From CAILZL01 sp050248275 (GTDB lineage: Bacteria; Pseudomonadota; Gammaproteobacteria; Steroidobacterales; Steroidobacteraceae), in the NCBI GenBank assembly GCA_050248275.1, contig JBFWSR010000001.1:310001-374000 (forward strand): a DNA stretch of 64,000 nucleotides, given 5' to 3'. The notes beneath the pieces were generated by a model. It worked only from the letters and a program-made list of their open reading frames with translations, was not told the origin of the DNA and made no database searches. The translations under genes and the position numbers were made by a program. This document shows, piece after piece, positions 43,233-51,049 of the stretch (position 1 is the first letter of the stretch; each line of letters starts with the position of its first letter).

Positions 43233-44495
43233 ATGAAGAAATTAAATCCATCTGCGAGTCTTTGCACTGGTGTCCTTGCCATCATTCTGGCCTTGAGTTA
43301 CAGACCGTTGCTTGCGGCGGAAGTGACGCCGAGCACGGCTGAGCTTTACCAGATCATCAAGGACATGCGCGCCGAGCTCGATGCCGTCAAGAAGGTGCTG
43401 GCGGAAGAGCGCGCGCAGCGAACCGGCACAGCATCGGTGGAGCAGCAACTCAAGGCGCAGCAGGAACAAATCGATGCCATGGCAAATGCAACTGCATCGG
43501 ATACAAGCAGTGCGCTGCATCTCGGCGGCTATGGCGAGCTGCATTACAACAACCTGAGCGCCAAGGACTCAGCCAACGATCTCAAGGAGATCGATTTTCA
43601 CCGCTTTGTGCTGTACGCAGGTTATGACTTCACTGATCGCTTGCGTCTGCATTCAGAACTGGAGCTGGAACATGCGATTGCCAGCGCCGAAGACGCGGGC
43701 GAAATCGAACTGGAACAGGCCTTCATCGAATACGACGTCGGCAAAAACTGGACGACACGCGCCGGCCTGATGTTGATTCCCATGGGCATCCTGAATGAAA
43801 CCCATGAGCCCACGACTTTCTACGGCGTGGAGCGCAACGATGTTGAAAGCATCATTATTCCCGGCACGTGGCGCGGTGCCGGCATTGGTTCCACGTTGCG
43901 CTGGGACAATGGCTTGTCATGGGATGTGATGCTGCATGAAGGACTCGCGATCGAGACTTCAGGCAGTGATGCTTATCGCGTGCGCAGCGGACAGCAGGAA
44001 GCTTCTGAAGCGCTTGCTGCGGATCTGGCTGTGACGACCCGCCTGCGCTATACCGGTATCCCCGGTCTGGAACTGGGCGTGGCGGTACAGTACCAGAATG
44101 ACGCCAGCCAGATTCATGGCGACGGCATTGATTCGGGACTGCTTTACGAAGCGCATGCCATTTATAACCATGGCCCGCTCGGCATACGGGCACTGTATTC
44201 GGCCTGGGATTTTGCCGGCGCAGGCATTGCTGCTGCCAATAGCGATTCACAGACGGGCTGGTATCTGGAACCCAGCTGGCGGGTAAGTGAACCACTGGGC
44301 TTTTATGCGCGTTATGAGGATGTTCAGGCTGCTCGCGGTCAGGATCGTTTTACGCAATGGGAAGGCGGCATGAATTACTGGCCGCATCCGCAGGTGGTCG
44401 CGAAGCTTGACTATCGCAAGCGCGAACATGATCGCGTCGCCGACAGTGGCCTGGACTTCAAGGGTTTTGACCTGGGACTGGGTTATCGCTTCTGA
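43233..44495 (+). CDS. Outer-membrane porin-like protein
   Basis: A 420-residue exported protein with a signal peptide (to about residue 29). An N-terminal coiled coil follows (about 36-85; IIKDMRAELDAVKKVLAEERA), then a barrel of alternating strands that ends in Phe (LGLGYRF), the outer-membrane assembly signal. It resembles phosphate-selective or carbohydrate porins with an N-terminal trimerising coil (LHLGGYGELHYNN). The substrate is unknown. It follows the FMN/PepSY pair by 179 bases, so it may have its own promoter. Confidence 0.82.
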   Translation: MKKLNPSASLCTGVLAIILALSYRPLLAAEVTPSTAELYQIIKDMRAELDAVKKVLAEERAQRTGTASVEQQLKAQQEQIDAMANATASDTSSALHLGGYGELHYNNLSAKDSANDLKEIDFHRFVLYAGYDFTDRLRLHSELELEHAIASAEDAGEIELEQAFIEYDVGKNWTTRAGLMLIPMGILNETHEPTTFYGVERNDVESIIIPGTWRGAGIGSTLRWDNGLSWDVMLHEGLAIETSGSDAYRVRSGQQEASEALAADLAVTTRLRYTGIPGLELGVAVQYQNDASQIHGDGIDSGLLYEAHAIYNHGPLGIRALYSAWDFAGAGIAAANSDSQTGWYLEPSWRVSEPLGFYARYEDVQAARGQDRFTQWEGGMNYWPHPQVVAKLDYRKREHDRVADSGLDFKGFDLGLGYRF

Positions 44496-44510
44496 TTGGC
44501 AATTGTGATG

Positions 44511-44541
44511 CGTCAGGCTACGAATGAATCGGGGCCTGACG
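44511..44541. terminator. Possible bidirectional hairpin
   Basis: CGTCAGGC and GCCTGACG form a perfect 8-bp stem with a 15-base loop between the convergent porin and anti-sigma-like genes. No T-tract is present, so termination is only presumed. Confidence 0.3.
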
Positions 44542-44551
44542 TCTGCGCACG

Positions 44552-45334
44552 TTATTGCAGGTCCAGCAATACCCAGCCGACGTCGCTGGCCTGGCCCTTG
44601 TAGTTATAGCCCTGCAATTTGATTTCGTACTGGCCGGCGCCAAAGGCCGAGGAATTCAGGCCAAAGCGCAATTCCTTGTTGGTATCGGCGGCAATGCGCC
44701 GGATTTGCATGATCCGTGCTTCGTCCACCTTGTCGATGGTCATGGCAAAACTCGTGTAGGGCATGCCGCTGACATCCAGATGGATGTCCAGCATCTGCGC
44801 CTGATTCAACGACACGGCAGCGTGTGCCTGGTCGGTCTGGGCCTCGCTGGGCACGATGCGCAGCGTCTGCATGGCGCCCGGCGCCTGAATCTTCAGCGCC
44901 TTGGCGGCTACCGACAGTTTCTTGATTTCTTTTTGCTGGGTCTGGGTTTGCCAGAAGAATGTGCCGGCGGCGCCCAGCGCCAGCAGCAGCAAGACCAGCA
45001 GTAACTTGTTTGGTTTGCCGCTGCCTGTGTTGACGCGGTCATCTTCATCCCCGTCGGTCTCGGCGGTGTCGCCCTCGGGCTTCAAGGTTTGCAAGCCGGT
45101 GGCAGCGGCGATGCGCGTCACGCTGGAAGGAATGGCGGGAAAGACACTGGTATCGGTGCCGTCGAATGGCTTGATGGACAGTCGCGCTTTCAGCCGGGCC
45201 GGGATGGCCAGCGTTTCCAGCACTTCGGGATGCTCCAGACAGAATCGCTCGAAATCGCGCGCCTCGCGTACCAGCAGGTCGCCGGTGAGATAGCGCTCGA
45301 CAATTTGCTCCGACCTTATTTGTTCTCGATCCAT
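44552..45334 (-). CDS. Single-pass membrane protein, anti-sigma-like N-terminus
   Basis: A 260-residue protein of unknown role. Residues 1-55 (EQIVERYLTGDLLVREARDFERFCLEHPEV) resemble the N-terminal helices of anti-sigma-type proteins. An acidic stretch follows (GDTAETDGDEDDR), then one membrane segment (about 109-128; LLLVLLLLALGAAGTFFW) and a periplasmic beta-rich domain (about 150-260). No sigma factor lies beside it. The resemblance is short, so it may simply be a membrane-anchored envelope protein. Confidence 0.72.
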   Translation of the reverse strand: MDREQIRSEQIVERYLTGDLLVREARDFERFCLEHPEVLETLAIPARLKARLSIKPFDGTDTSVFPAIPSSVTRIAAATGLQTLKPEGDTAETDGDEDDRVNTGSGKPNKLLLVLLLLALGAAGTFFWQTQTQQKEIKKLSVAAKALKIQAPGAMQTLRIVPSEAQTDQAHAAVSLNQAQMLDIHLDVSGMPYTSFAMTIDKVDEARIMQIRRIAADTNKELRFGLNSSAFGAGQYEIKLQGYNYKGQASDVGWVLLDLQ

Positions 45335-45545
45335 AGTTCAGCAATCAGCAATTAGTTACCCGCGCTATCGGCAGTGACTGCATCCGGCCGCAGGTAATTG
45401 CCAGATTTTACTCAACAAACAGAGATGCGCCGCACAGTACCTGAACATGCGGGCAACACTCGTGCATGGCTCACAGTTAGCCGCTCAAGCAGCATGCACT
45501 CTATGCCGATGCAGCACACAGCAGCGGAATTCATCGGGAGCAATC

Positions 45546-45770
45546 ATGCGTCGTGACAAGGGCTGGCTTCACTACCTGCATGTTCTGGCGGATCAGGGAC
45601 GCGACCTGGCACAGCACAATAGCGTTTATGCGCAGCAATGGGCGCATGACGTGCGCTGCATACGCCAGGGCGTCGAGCATCGGCGTGTCGGTGAATCGGG
45701 CGCCAGCCATGCCCATGACGAATGGCTGCAAGCCGGGTATGTGACGCGACAACCGCTGGCACGCAAGTAA
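45546..45770 (+). CDS. Small hypothetical protein
   Basis: A 74-residue, His/Arg-rich soluble protein beginning MRRDKGWLHYLHVLADQGRD. I do not recognise a family. The ATG is preceded by CGGGAGCAATC, a good ribosome-binding site, and the stop lies 15 bases before the convergent SHOCT-PspC gene. Overlapping frames on the other strand make the coding claim uncertain. Confidence 0.45.
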   Translation: MRRDKGWLHYLHVLADQGRDLAQHNSVYAQQWAHDVRCIRQGVEHRRVGESGASHAHDEWLQAGYVTRQPLARK

Positions 45771-45785
45771 CAGGTTGGTTGTCTG

Positions 45786-46121
45786 TCAGGTTTCCAGTGG
45801 CACGAACAGCCACAGCAGGCAGTACAGCAGTACGCCAAAACCAAAGCCGATCACTGACAGGCAGAACAGCACGCGCCAGCTCCACGAGGGCATGCCGGTA
45901 TAACGGCCGAGGCCACCACAGACGCCACCCAGCACACGATCAGTGCGGCTACGGCGTAGTTGATGCAACACGCACTGTGCGCCGGAAGTGTCGGTACCTG
46001 TTGCTGTAAAGCCAGCGTCGTTGCCCAGTACCCGGGCTTTTGCTCGGGCGAACTCTTCTTCACTGAGTGCGCCGCTGTCGCGCAGGGACCGCAAGCGCTC
46101 CAATTCATCTGCGATGTTCAT
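45786..46121 (-). CDS. SHOCT and PspC domain membrane protein
   Basis: A 111-residue fusion. The N-terminus ADELERLRSLRDSGALSEEEFARAKARVL is a SHOCT motif (about 4-32). After a linker, RTDRVLGGVCGGLGRYTGMPSWSWRVLF begins a PspC domain with one or two membrane segments (about 58-111). PspC proteins sense envelope stress with PspB and PspA; those genes are not present here. The frame is complete and short because PspC's C-terminal part is missing, as in many small PspC proteins. Confidence 0.85.
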   Translation of the reverse strand: MNIADELERLRSLRDSGALSEEEFARAKARVLGNDAGFTATGTDTSGAQCVLHQLRRSRTDRVLGGVCGGLGRYTGMPSWSWRVLFCLSVIGFGFGVLLYCLLWLFVPLET

Positions 46122-46149
46122 GCCCGTGCCTCAATTTTCAAACTGTCAT

Positions 46150-47205
46150 TCAGCGATACCTGCTGAGGATCTTGCCCAGTGTCTGATTGCCCGGACTGAG
46201 CTTGTCATAGGGTAACTGGTTCAGCGGTATGCGGCTGGTTTCATTGCCCGCATGGAAATCCTGACTCTTCGGGTCAATGTACAGCATGCCGGTGACATAC
46301 TCGCCCGCCTGCTGTCTGGTGCGCAGATATTCCATGGCATGACCGCGATCGGTGGGGTCATAGGAGGCCTCCAGCTTGCGCAGGCGAATCTGGCTGCCAT
46401 CGTGCAGCTCGATCGGCAGCATGTCACCGGGCGCATAGTCGGCCGTGATGGCAGCGCGTGGCGGCACATAATCGGCATGTACCGCTTCTTCAAAGTGACT
46501 GCGCACATAGGCATAGCTCTTGGTCGAGCCTTCGTGATCGTTGAAGGTGACGCAGGGCGACAGCACGTCGATCAAGGCAAATCCCTGATGCTTCAGGCCG
46601 GCCTTGATCAGCGGCACCAGCTGTTGCTTGTCGCCGGAAAAGCTGCGCGCGACAAAGGTGCCGCCCAGGGTCAAGGCCGCCAGCGCCGGATCAATCGGCG
46701 GCTGACGATTGATTTCACCCTTCTTGGATTTACTGCCCAGATCGGCCGCAGCCGAGAACTGACCCTTGGTCAGACCGTACACACCGTTGTTTTCGCAGAT
46801 GTACAGCATGTTGACGTTGCGGCGTATGGCATGCGCCAGTTGTCCAAAGCCGATGGACAGCGTGTCGCCATCGCCCGAGACGCCGACGTAGTACAGATCG
46901 CGATTGGCCGCAGCGGCGCCGCTGGCGATGGAGGGCATGCGGCCATGAACGCTGTTGAAGCCATGTGCGCCGCCGACGAAGTAGGCAGTAGTTTTGGAAG
47001 AACAACCAATGCCCGATAGCTTGACCAGCCGATGCGGCGCAATGCCCAGGCCCCAGATGGCTTCGATCAAGGCGGCGGTGATGGAATCGTGGCCACAACC
47101 GGCGCACAGGGTGGACATGGCGCCGTCGTAATCGCGGCGCGTCAGTCCCAATTCATTGCGCGGCAGGTTGAGATTGGCAATTTTAGGTTTGGTGATGAAA
47201 CTCAT
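46150..47205 (-). CDS. korB: 2-oxoacid:ferredoxin oxidoreductase, beta subunit
   Basis: Thiamine-diphosphate subunit, probably of 2-oxoglutarate:ferredoxin oxidoreductase, which interconverts 2-oxoglutarate and succinyl-CoA. The 351-residue protein has the Fe-S cysteines in LCAGCGH, GIGCSS and LSPCVTF. The thiamine site reads VSGDGDTLSIGFGQLAHA with NNGVYGLTKGQ. AAGGAG lies 8 bases before the ATG. It follows korA by 11 bases in the same operon. Pyruvate or another 2-oxoacid as substrate cannot be excluded. Confidence 0.92.
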   Translation of the reverse strand: MSFITKPKIANLNLPRNELGLTRRDYDGAMSTLCAGCGHDSITAALIEAIWGLGIAPHRLVKLSGIGCSSKTTAYFVGGAHGFNSVHGRMPSIASGAAAANRDLYYVGVSGDGDTLSIGFGQLAHAIRRNVNMLYICENNGVYGLTKGQFSAAADLGSKSKKGEINRQPPIDPALAALTLGGTFVARSFSGDKQQLVPLIKAGLKHQGFALIDVLSPCVTFNDHEGSTKSYAYVRSHFEEAVHADYVPPRAAITADYAPGDMLPIELHDGSQIRLRKLEASYDPTDRGHAMEYLRTRQQAGEYVTGMLYIDPKSQDFHAGNETSRIPLNQLPYDKLSPGNQTLGKILSRYR

Positions 47206-47216
47206 CTGCCTGCTCC

Positions 47217-49058
47217 TTAATTGTTCGCCACGGAACGGCGCGGGCTATCCAGTTGCAAGGCCGCACGAATCGGTTCCACCACCTGCATGGCGGTCATGGG
47301 CAGACCGTTGTAATGCAGGATGGAGTGCAGCCTGGATTTTTCCACTGCGGTTTCCAGAATCAGCAGACTTTTCAACTGTGCATCGCGGTTCTGTTCGATG
47401 ACGAATATCTGTTCATGTTTGCGCAGGAACTCTTCCACTTCCTCGCCGAAGGGAAAACCGCGCACGCGCAGATAATCCGCTGTCACGCCCTGTTGCTTGA
47501 GCAGGTCGAGCGCTTCGCGCACTGCGCCATCGCAACTGCCGATGGATAACAGTCCGAGTTTCTGCTGGCCGCTGCCCATGAGCACGGCTTTGGGCACCAG
47601 CTTCTTCGCTGTCTCAAACTTGCGCTTCAGACGATCCACCACGACCTGATATTCGGTGGCGTCTTCGGTATAGCCGCCATACTGGTTGTGACCGGAGCCG
47701 CGGGTGAAATACGCGCCCTTGGCGTGCACACCGGGCAGCGAGCGATAGGGAATGCCATCGCCATCGTGATCGTAGTAACGCCAGAATTTTTCAATCTTCT
47801 CCAGTTGTTCCTTGCTCATCACCTTGCCGCGATCGGGTCGATACTGATCGTCCCACTGCAAATCGGCGCACATCCAGTCGTTCATGCCGATATCCAGATC
47901 GAGCATCACGAACACCGGCGTCTGCAATCGTTCAGCCAGATCGAAGGCCTGCGCTGCCTGATAAAAACATTCTTCCGGATTGGCCGGGAACAACAGTACA
48001 TGCCGGGTATCGCCGTGCGAGGCATAGGCGGCCAGCAGCAAATCGCATTGCTGCGTGCGGGTCGGCATGCCGGTGGAAGGCCCGACGCGCTGTACATCGA
48101 AGATCACCGCGGGAATTTCCGTGTAATACGCCAGACCGACGAATTCGTTCATCAGCGAAATGCCCGGACCGCTGGTGGGCGTAAAGGCGCGCGCGCCATT
48201 CCATGAAGCGCCAATCACCATGCCGATGGCGGACAGTTCGTCTTCTGCCTGGATGACGGCATAGTTGCGTTCGCCAGTGTCCGCATCCACACGCAACTTC
48301 TGGCAGAAATTCTTGAAGGCATCCATCAAGGAAGTCGATGGCGTAATCGGATACCAGGCGCCGACGGTGGCGCCGGCATAAACACAACCCAGACCGGCCG
48401 TCGTGTTGCCGTCGATCATGATGTGACCGGCGGTCTTGTCCATGCGCTGCACACGCAGGGGCAGCGGACACGGGAAATGTTCCTTCGCATAATTGAAGCC
48501 GATCTCCAGCGCGCGGGTATTGGCATCCAGCAATGATTGTTTAGCCGCATAACTTTCTTTCAGCATGGCGCGCATCAGGTCCAGGTCCAGGTCCAGCAGT
48601 GCCGCCAGGACGCCGGCATACATGATGTTCTTGAGCAGAATGCGGGCACGCACACCCTGGAAGGTTTCGTTGCACATGCGCGCCAGCGGCACGCCCAGAA
48701 TCGTGATGTCGTCGCGTTTCAGCAAGGCGGGTCGCGGCCAGCTCGAGTCGTACAGCAGCCAGCCGCCGGGACTGACTTCCTTGATGTCCCTGGCATAAGT
48801 CTCGGCATTCATCGCCACCATCAGATCGATGCGGCCGGAGCGGGCCATGTGACCATCCCTGGTGATGCGGATTTCGTACCAGGTGGGCATGCCCTGGATG
48901 TTGGAGGGAAAGTAGTTCTTGCCCACCACCGGCACGCCCATGCGAAACACGGTTTTCATCAGCATGGTGTTGGCGCTGGCCGAACCGGTGCCATTGACGT
49001 TGGCCAGCTTGATGGCGAAATCATTCACGCGTTCGGTCTTGTCGATGGATGCTTGCAT
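47217..49058 (-). CDS. korA: 2-oxoacid:ferredoxin oxidoreductase, fused gamma-alpha subunit
   Basis: A 613-residue partner of KorB. Residues 1-190 form the gamma-type domain (VNGTGSASANTMLMKTVFRMGV). The alpha-type domain (about 200-610) includes DGNTTAGLGCVYAGATVGAWYPITPSTS and the pocket loop YTEIPAVIFDVQRVGPSTGMPTRTQQ. This fusion is standard for the aerobic KorA type. The ATG at 49058 lies one base after the upstream stop; an alternative at 49079 would overlap it. Its place between korB and an FAD/Fe-S protein suggests a three-component complex. Confidence 0.92.
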   Translation of the reverse strand: MQASIDKTERVNDFAIKLANVNGTGSASANTMLMKTVFRMGVPVVGKNYFPSNIQGMPTWYEIRITRDGHMARSGRIDLMVAMNAETYARDIKEVSPGGWLLYDSSWPRPALLKRDDITILGVPLARMCNETFQGVRARILLKNIMYAGVLAALLDLDLDLMRAMLKESYAAKQSLLDANTRALEIGFNYAKEHFPCPLPLRVQRMDKTAGHIMIDGNTTAGLGCVYAGATVGAWYPITPSTSLMDAFKNFCQKLRVDADTGERNYAVIQAEDELSAIGMVIGASWNGARAFTPTSGPGISLMNEFVGLAYYTEIPAVIFDVQRVGPSTGMPTRTQQCDLLLAAYASHGDTRHVLLFPANPEECFYQAAQAFDLAERLQTPVFVMLDLDIGMNDWMCADLQWDDQYRPDRGKVMSKEQLEKIEKFWRYYDHDGDGIPYRSLPGVHAKGAYFTRGSGHNQYGGYTEDATEYQVVVDRLKRKFETAKKLVPKAVLMGSGQQKLGLLSIGSCDGAVREALDLLKQQGVTADYLRVRGFPFGEEVEEFLRKHEQIFVIEQNRDAQLKSLLILETAVEKSRLHSILHYNGLPMTAMQVVEPIRAALQLDSPRRSVANN

Positions 49059-49059
49059 C

Positions 49060-50874
49060 TCAGGCCCCTGCATGCGCAATTTGGATCGTGGATTTCTGCA
49101 TGTCCCAGGCGAAGGTCGGACAGCGTTCAGCGCACAGGCCGCAGTGTACGCACAGGTTTTCGTCCTTCACCATCACCCTCCCGGTCTGCTTCAGGGGCGC
49201 CGAGACATACAGCGGTTGCTGATGATTCTGCGTCGGCGCTTTCAGCTGCGTGCGCAGCTGCGCTTCATCTGCGTTCGGCGTGATGGTCAGGCAATCCACC
49301 GGGCAGATGTCGATGCAGGCATCGCATTCGATGCACAGTTTGGGTTCAAACACGGTTTGCACATCGCAGTTCAGGCAGCGCTGCACTTCGGCAGCCGCCT
49401 GTTCCGCGTTGAAGCCCAGCTCGACTTCAATGTTGATCTGCTTGAAACGCTCTTTCAGACTGACATGCGGCATCAGCCGGCGTTCGACGGGATTGAAATC
49501 GTTCTTGTACGACCACTCGTGAATACCCATCTTGCGGCTGGACAGAGTCAGCAGGGGCGGCGGTCGTTCGGCAACGGCTTTACCCGAACAGAAATGATGG
49601 ATGGAGATCGCAGCCTGGTGGCCATGCTCCACTGCCCAGATGATATTTTTGGGCCCGAACGCGGCATCGCCGCCGAAGAACACCTCCGGGCGCGTGGACT
49701 GAAAGGTGATCTGGTCGGTCACGGGCACATGCCAGCGATCGAACTTGATGCCGAGATCTGATTCGATCCAGGGAAAGGCATTCTCCTGACCGATGGCCAG
49801 AATCACATCATCACACTCAATGGTGACTTCACCGCTGACACGTTCGCTGACAATGCGCTCGCCCTGCATCTCGTATTCCATTTGCTCGAAGCGCATGCCG
49901 GTCAGTTTGCCGTTACTGATCACGAAGGCCTTGGGCGAATGGTTCACCATGATCTGCACGCTTTCTTCTTCTGCATCGTCCAGCTCCCAGGCAGATGCCT
50001 TGAAAAACTGGCGCGGTTTGCGCGCCATCACCTTCACATTCCTTGCGCCCAGTCGCAGCGCGCTGCGGCAGCAATCCATGGCGGTATTGCCGACGCCGAT
50101 GATCAACACCTTCGCGCCAATATGGCCGGTGTGTCCGAAGGCAACGGACTCCAGCCAGTCAATGCCAATATGGATACGGTCGGATTGATCACGGCCCGGC
50201 AGGTTCAGATCTTTGCCCTTGGGCGCGCCGCTGCCGATGAATATGGCATCGAAGGCTTTGCCATCGAGTAGTGCTTTCAGGCTGTTTACCGGCGAGTTGA
50301 GTTTCAGTGCCACTCCACCACGTTCGGTGATGTAACCGATCTCTTCGTCCAGCACCTGCGCCGGTAACCGGAAGGAGGGAATGTTGGTGCGCATCAGGCC
50401 GCCGGCCTGGGCCCATTTTTCAAAAATGGTGACTTCATAACCCAGCGGCGCGAGATTGCTGGCGACTGTGAGCGACGCAGGACCGGCGCCGATGCAGGCA
50501 ATGCGCTTGCCGTTTTTCTGTGCCGGTATTTTGGGCAGCAAGTCGATGACCGAGTCGCGGTGATCGGCCGCCACGCGTTTCAGGCGGCAGATGGCCACCG
50601 GTTTTTCTTCGACCCGGCCGCGCCGGCAGGCAGGTTCGCAGGGGCGATCGCACACGCGCCCGAGGATGCCGGGAAATACGTTCGATTCACGATTCACCAG
50701 ATACGCATCGGTGAACCGCCCCTGCGCAATCAGGCGTATGTATTCAGGAACATCGGTATGCGCAGGGCAGGCCCATTGGCAGTCCACTACGCGATGATAA
50801 TAGTTCGGGTCCCGAGTGTTGGTGGCGTCCACATCCACAACCTTGTCGTTTGCCCGGCACGTGGAGATGGACAT
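49060..50874 (-). CDS. NAD(P)H oxidoreductase, GltD-like with ferredoxin domain
   Basis: A 604-residue flavoprotein with Fe-S clusters that should move electrons between NAD(P)H and ferredoxin for KorAB. The N-terminal GltD-type Fe-S region has CQWACPAHTDVPEYI and GRVCDRPCEPACRRG. The first dinucleotide fold reads ACIGAGPASLTVASNLA and the second IGVGNTAMDCCRSALRLG. The C-terminus carries two 4Fe-4S motifs, CIECDACIDICPVDC and CVHCGLCAERCP. It is one base before korA and begins the operon. The direction of electron flow is not shown by the sequence. Confidence 0.88.
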   Translation of the reverse strand: MSISTCRANDKVVDVDATNTRDPNYYHRVVDCQWACPAHTDVPEYIRLIAQGRFTDAYLVNRESNVFPGILGRVCDRPCEPACRRGRVEEKPVAICRLKRVAADHRDSVIDLLPKIPAQKNGKRIACIGAGPASLTVASNLAPLGYEVTIFEKWAQAGGLMRTNIPSFRLPAQVLDEEIGYITERGGVALKLNSPVNSLKALLDGKAFDAIFIGSGAPKGKDLNLPGRDQSDRIHIGIDWLESVAFGHTGHIGAKVLIIGVGNTAMDCCRSALRLGARNVKVMARKPRQFFKASAWELDDAEEESVQIMVNHSPKAFVISNGKLTGMRFEQMEYEMQGERIVSERVSGEVTIECDDVILAIGQENAFPWIESDLGIKFDRWHVPVTDQITFQSTRPEVFFGGDAAFGPKNIIWAVEHGHQAAISIHHFCSGKAVAERPPPLLTLSSRKMGIHEWSYKNDFNPVERRLMPHVSLKERFKQINIEVELGFNAEQAAAEVQRCLNCDVQTVFEPKLCIECDACIDICPVDCLTITPNADEAQLRTQLKAPTQNHQQPLYVSAPLKQTGRVMVKDENLCVHCGLCAERCPTFAWDMQKSTIQIAHAGA

Positions 50875-51049
50875 GCGCAAGCGCCATAGCTCTCGCGCTG
50901 CTGGCACAGCGCGCATCCCCCGAGTGTTTTATTGGTGCGCCAGATAATTTGCCTTTTGCAGACGAAAGGCAAGCGTAACAAACCGCTATCAGCAGTCGAT
51001 TAACGAGCGGTGCTGACCCGAGGCAGGTCGCTCAAGCGTGCCAGCCATG

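Noticed and set aside
45544..45885. Minus-strand frame covering the small 45546 gene and the SHOCT-PspC end
   Set aside because: It overlaps the PspC gene and shows no recognisable motif; the plus-strand frame has a better ribosome-binding site.
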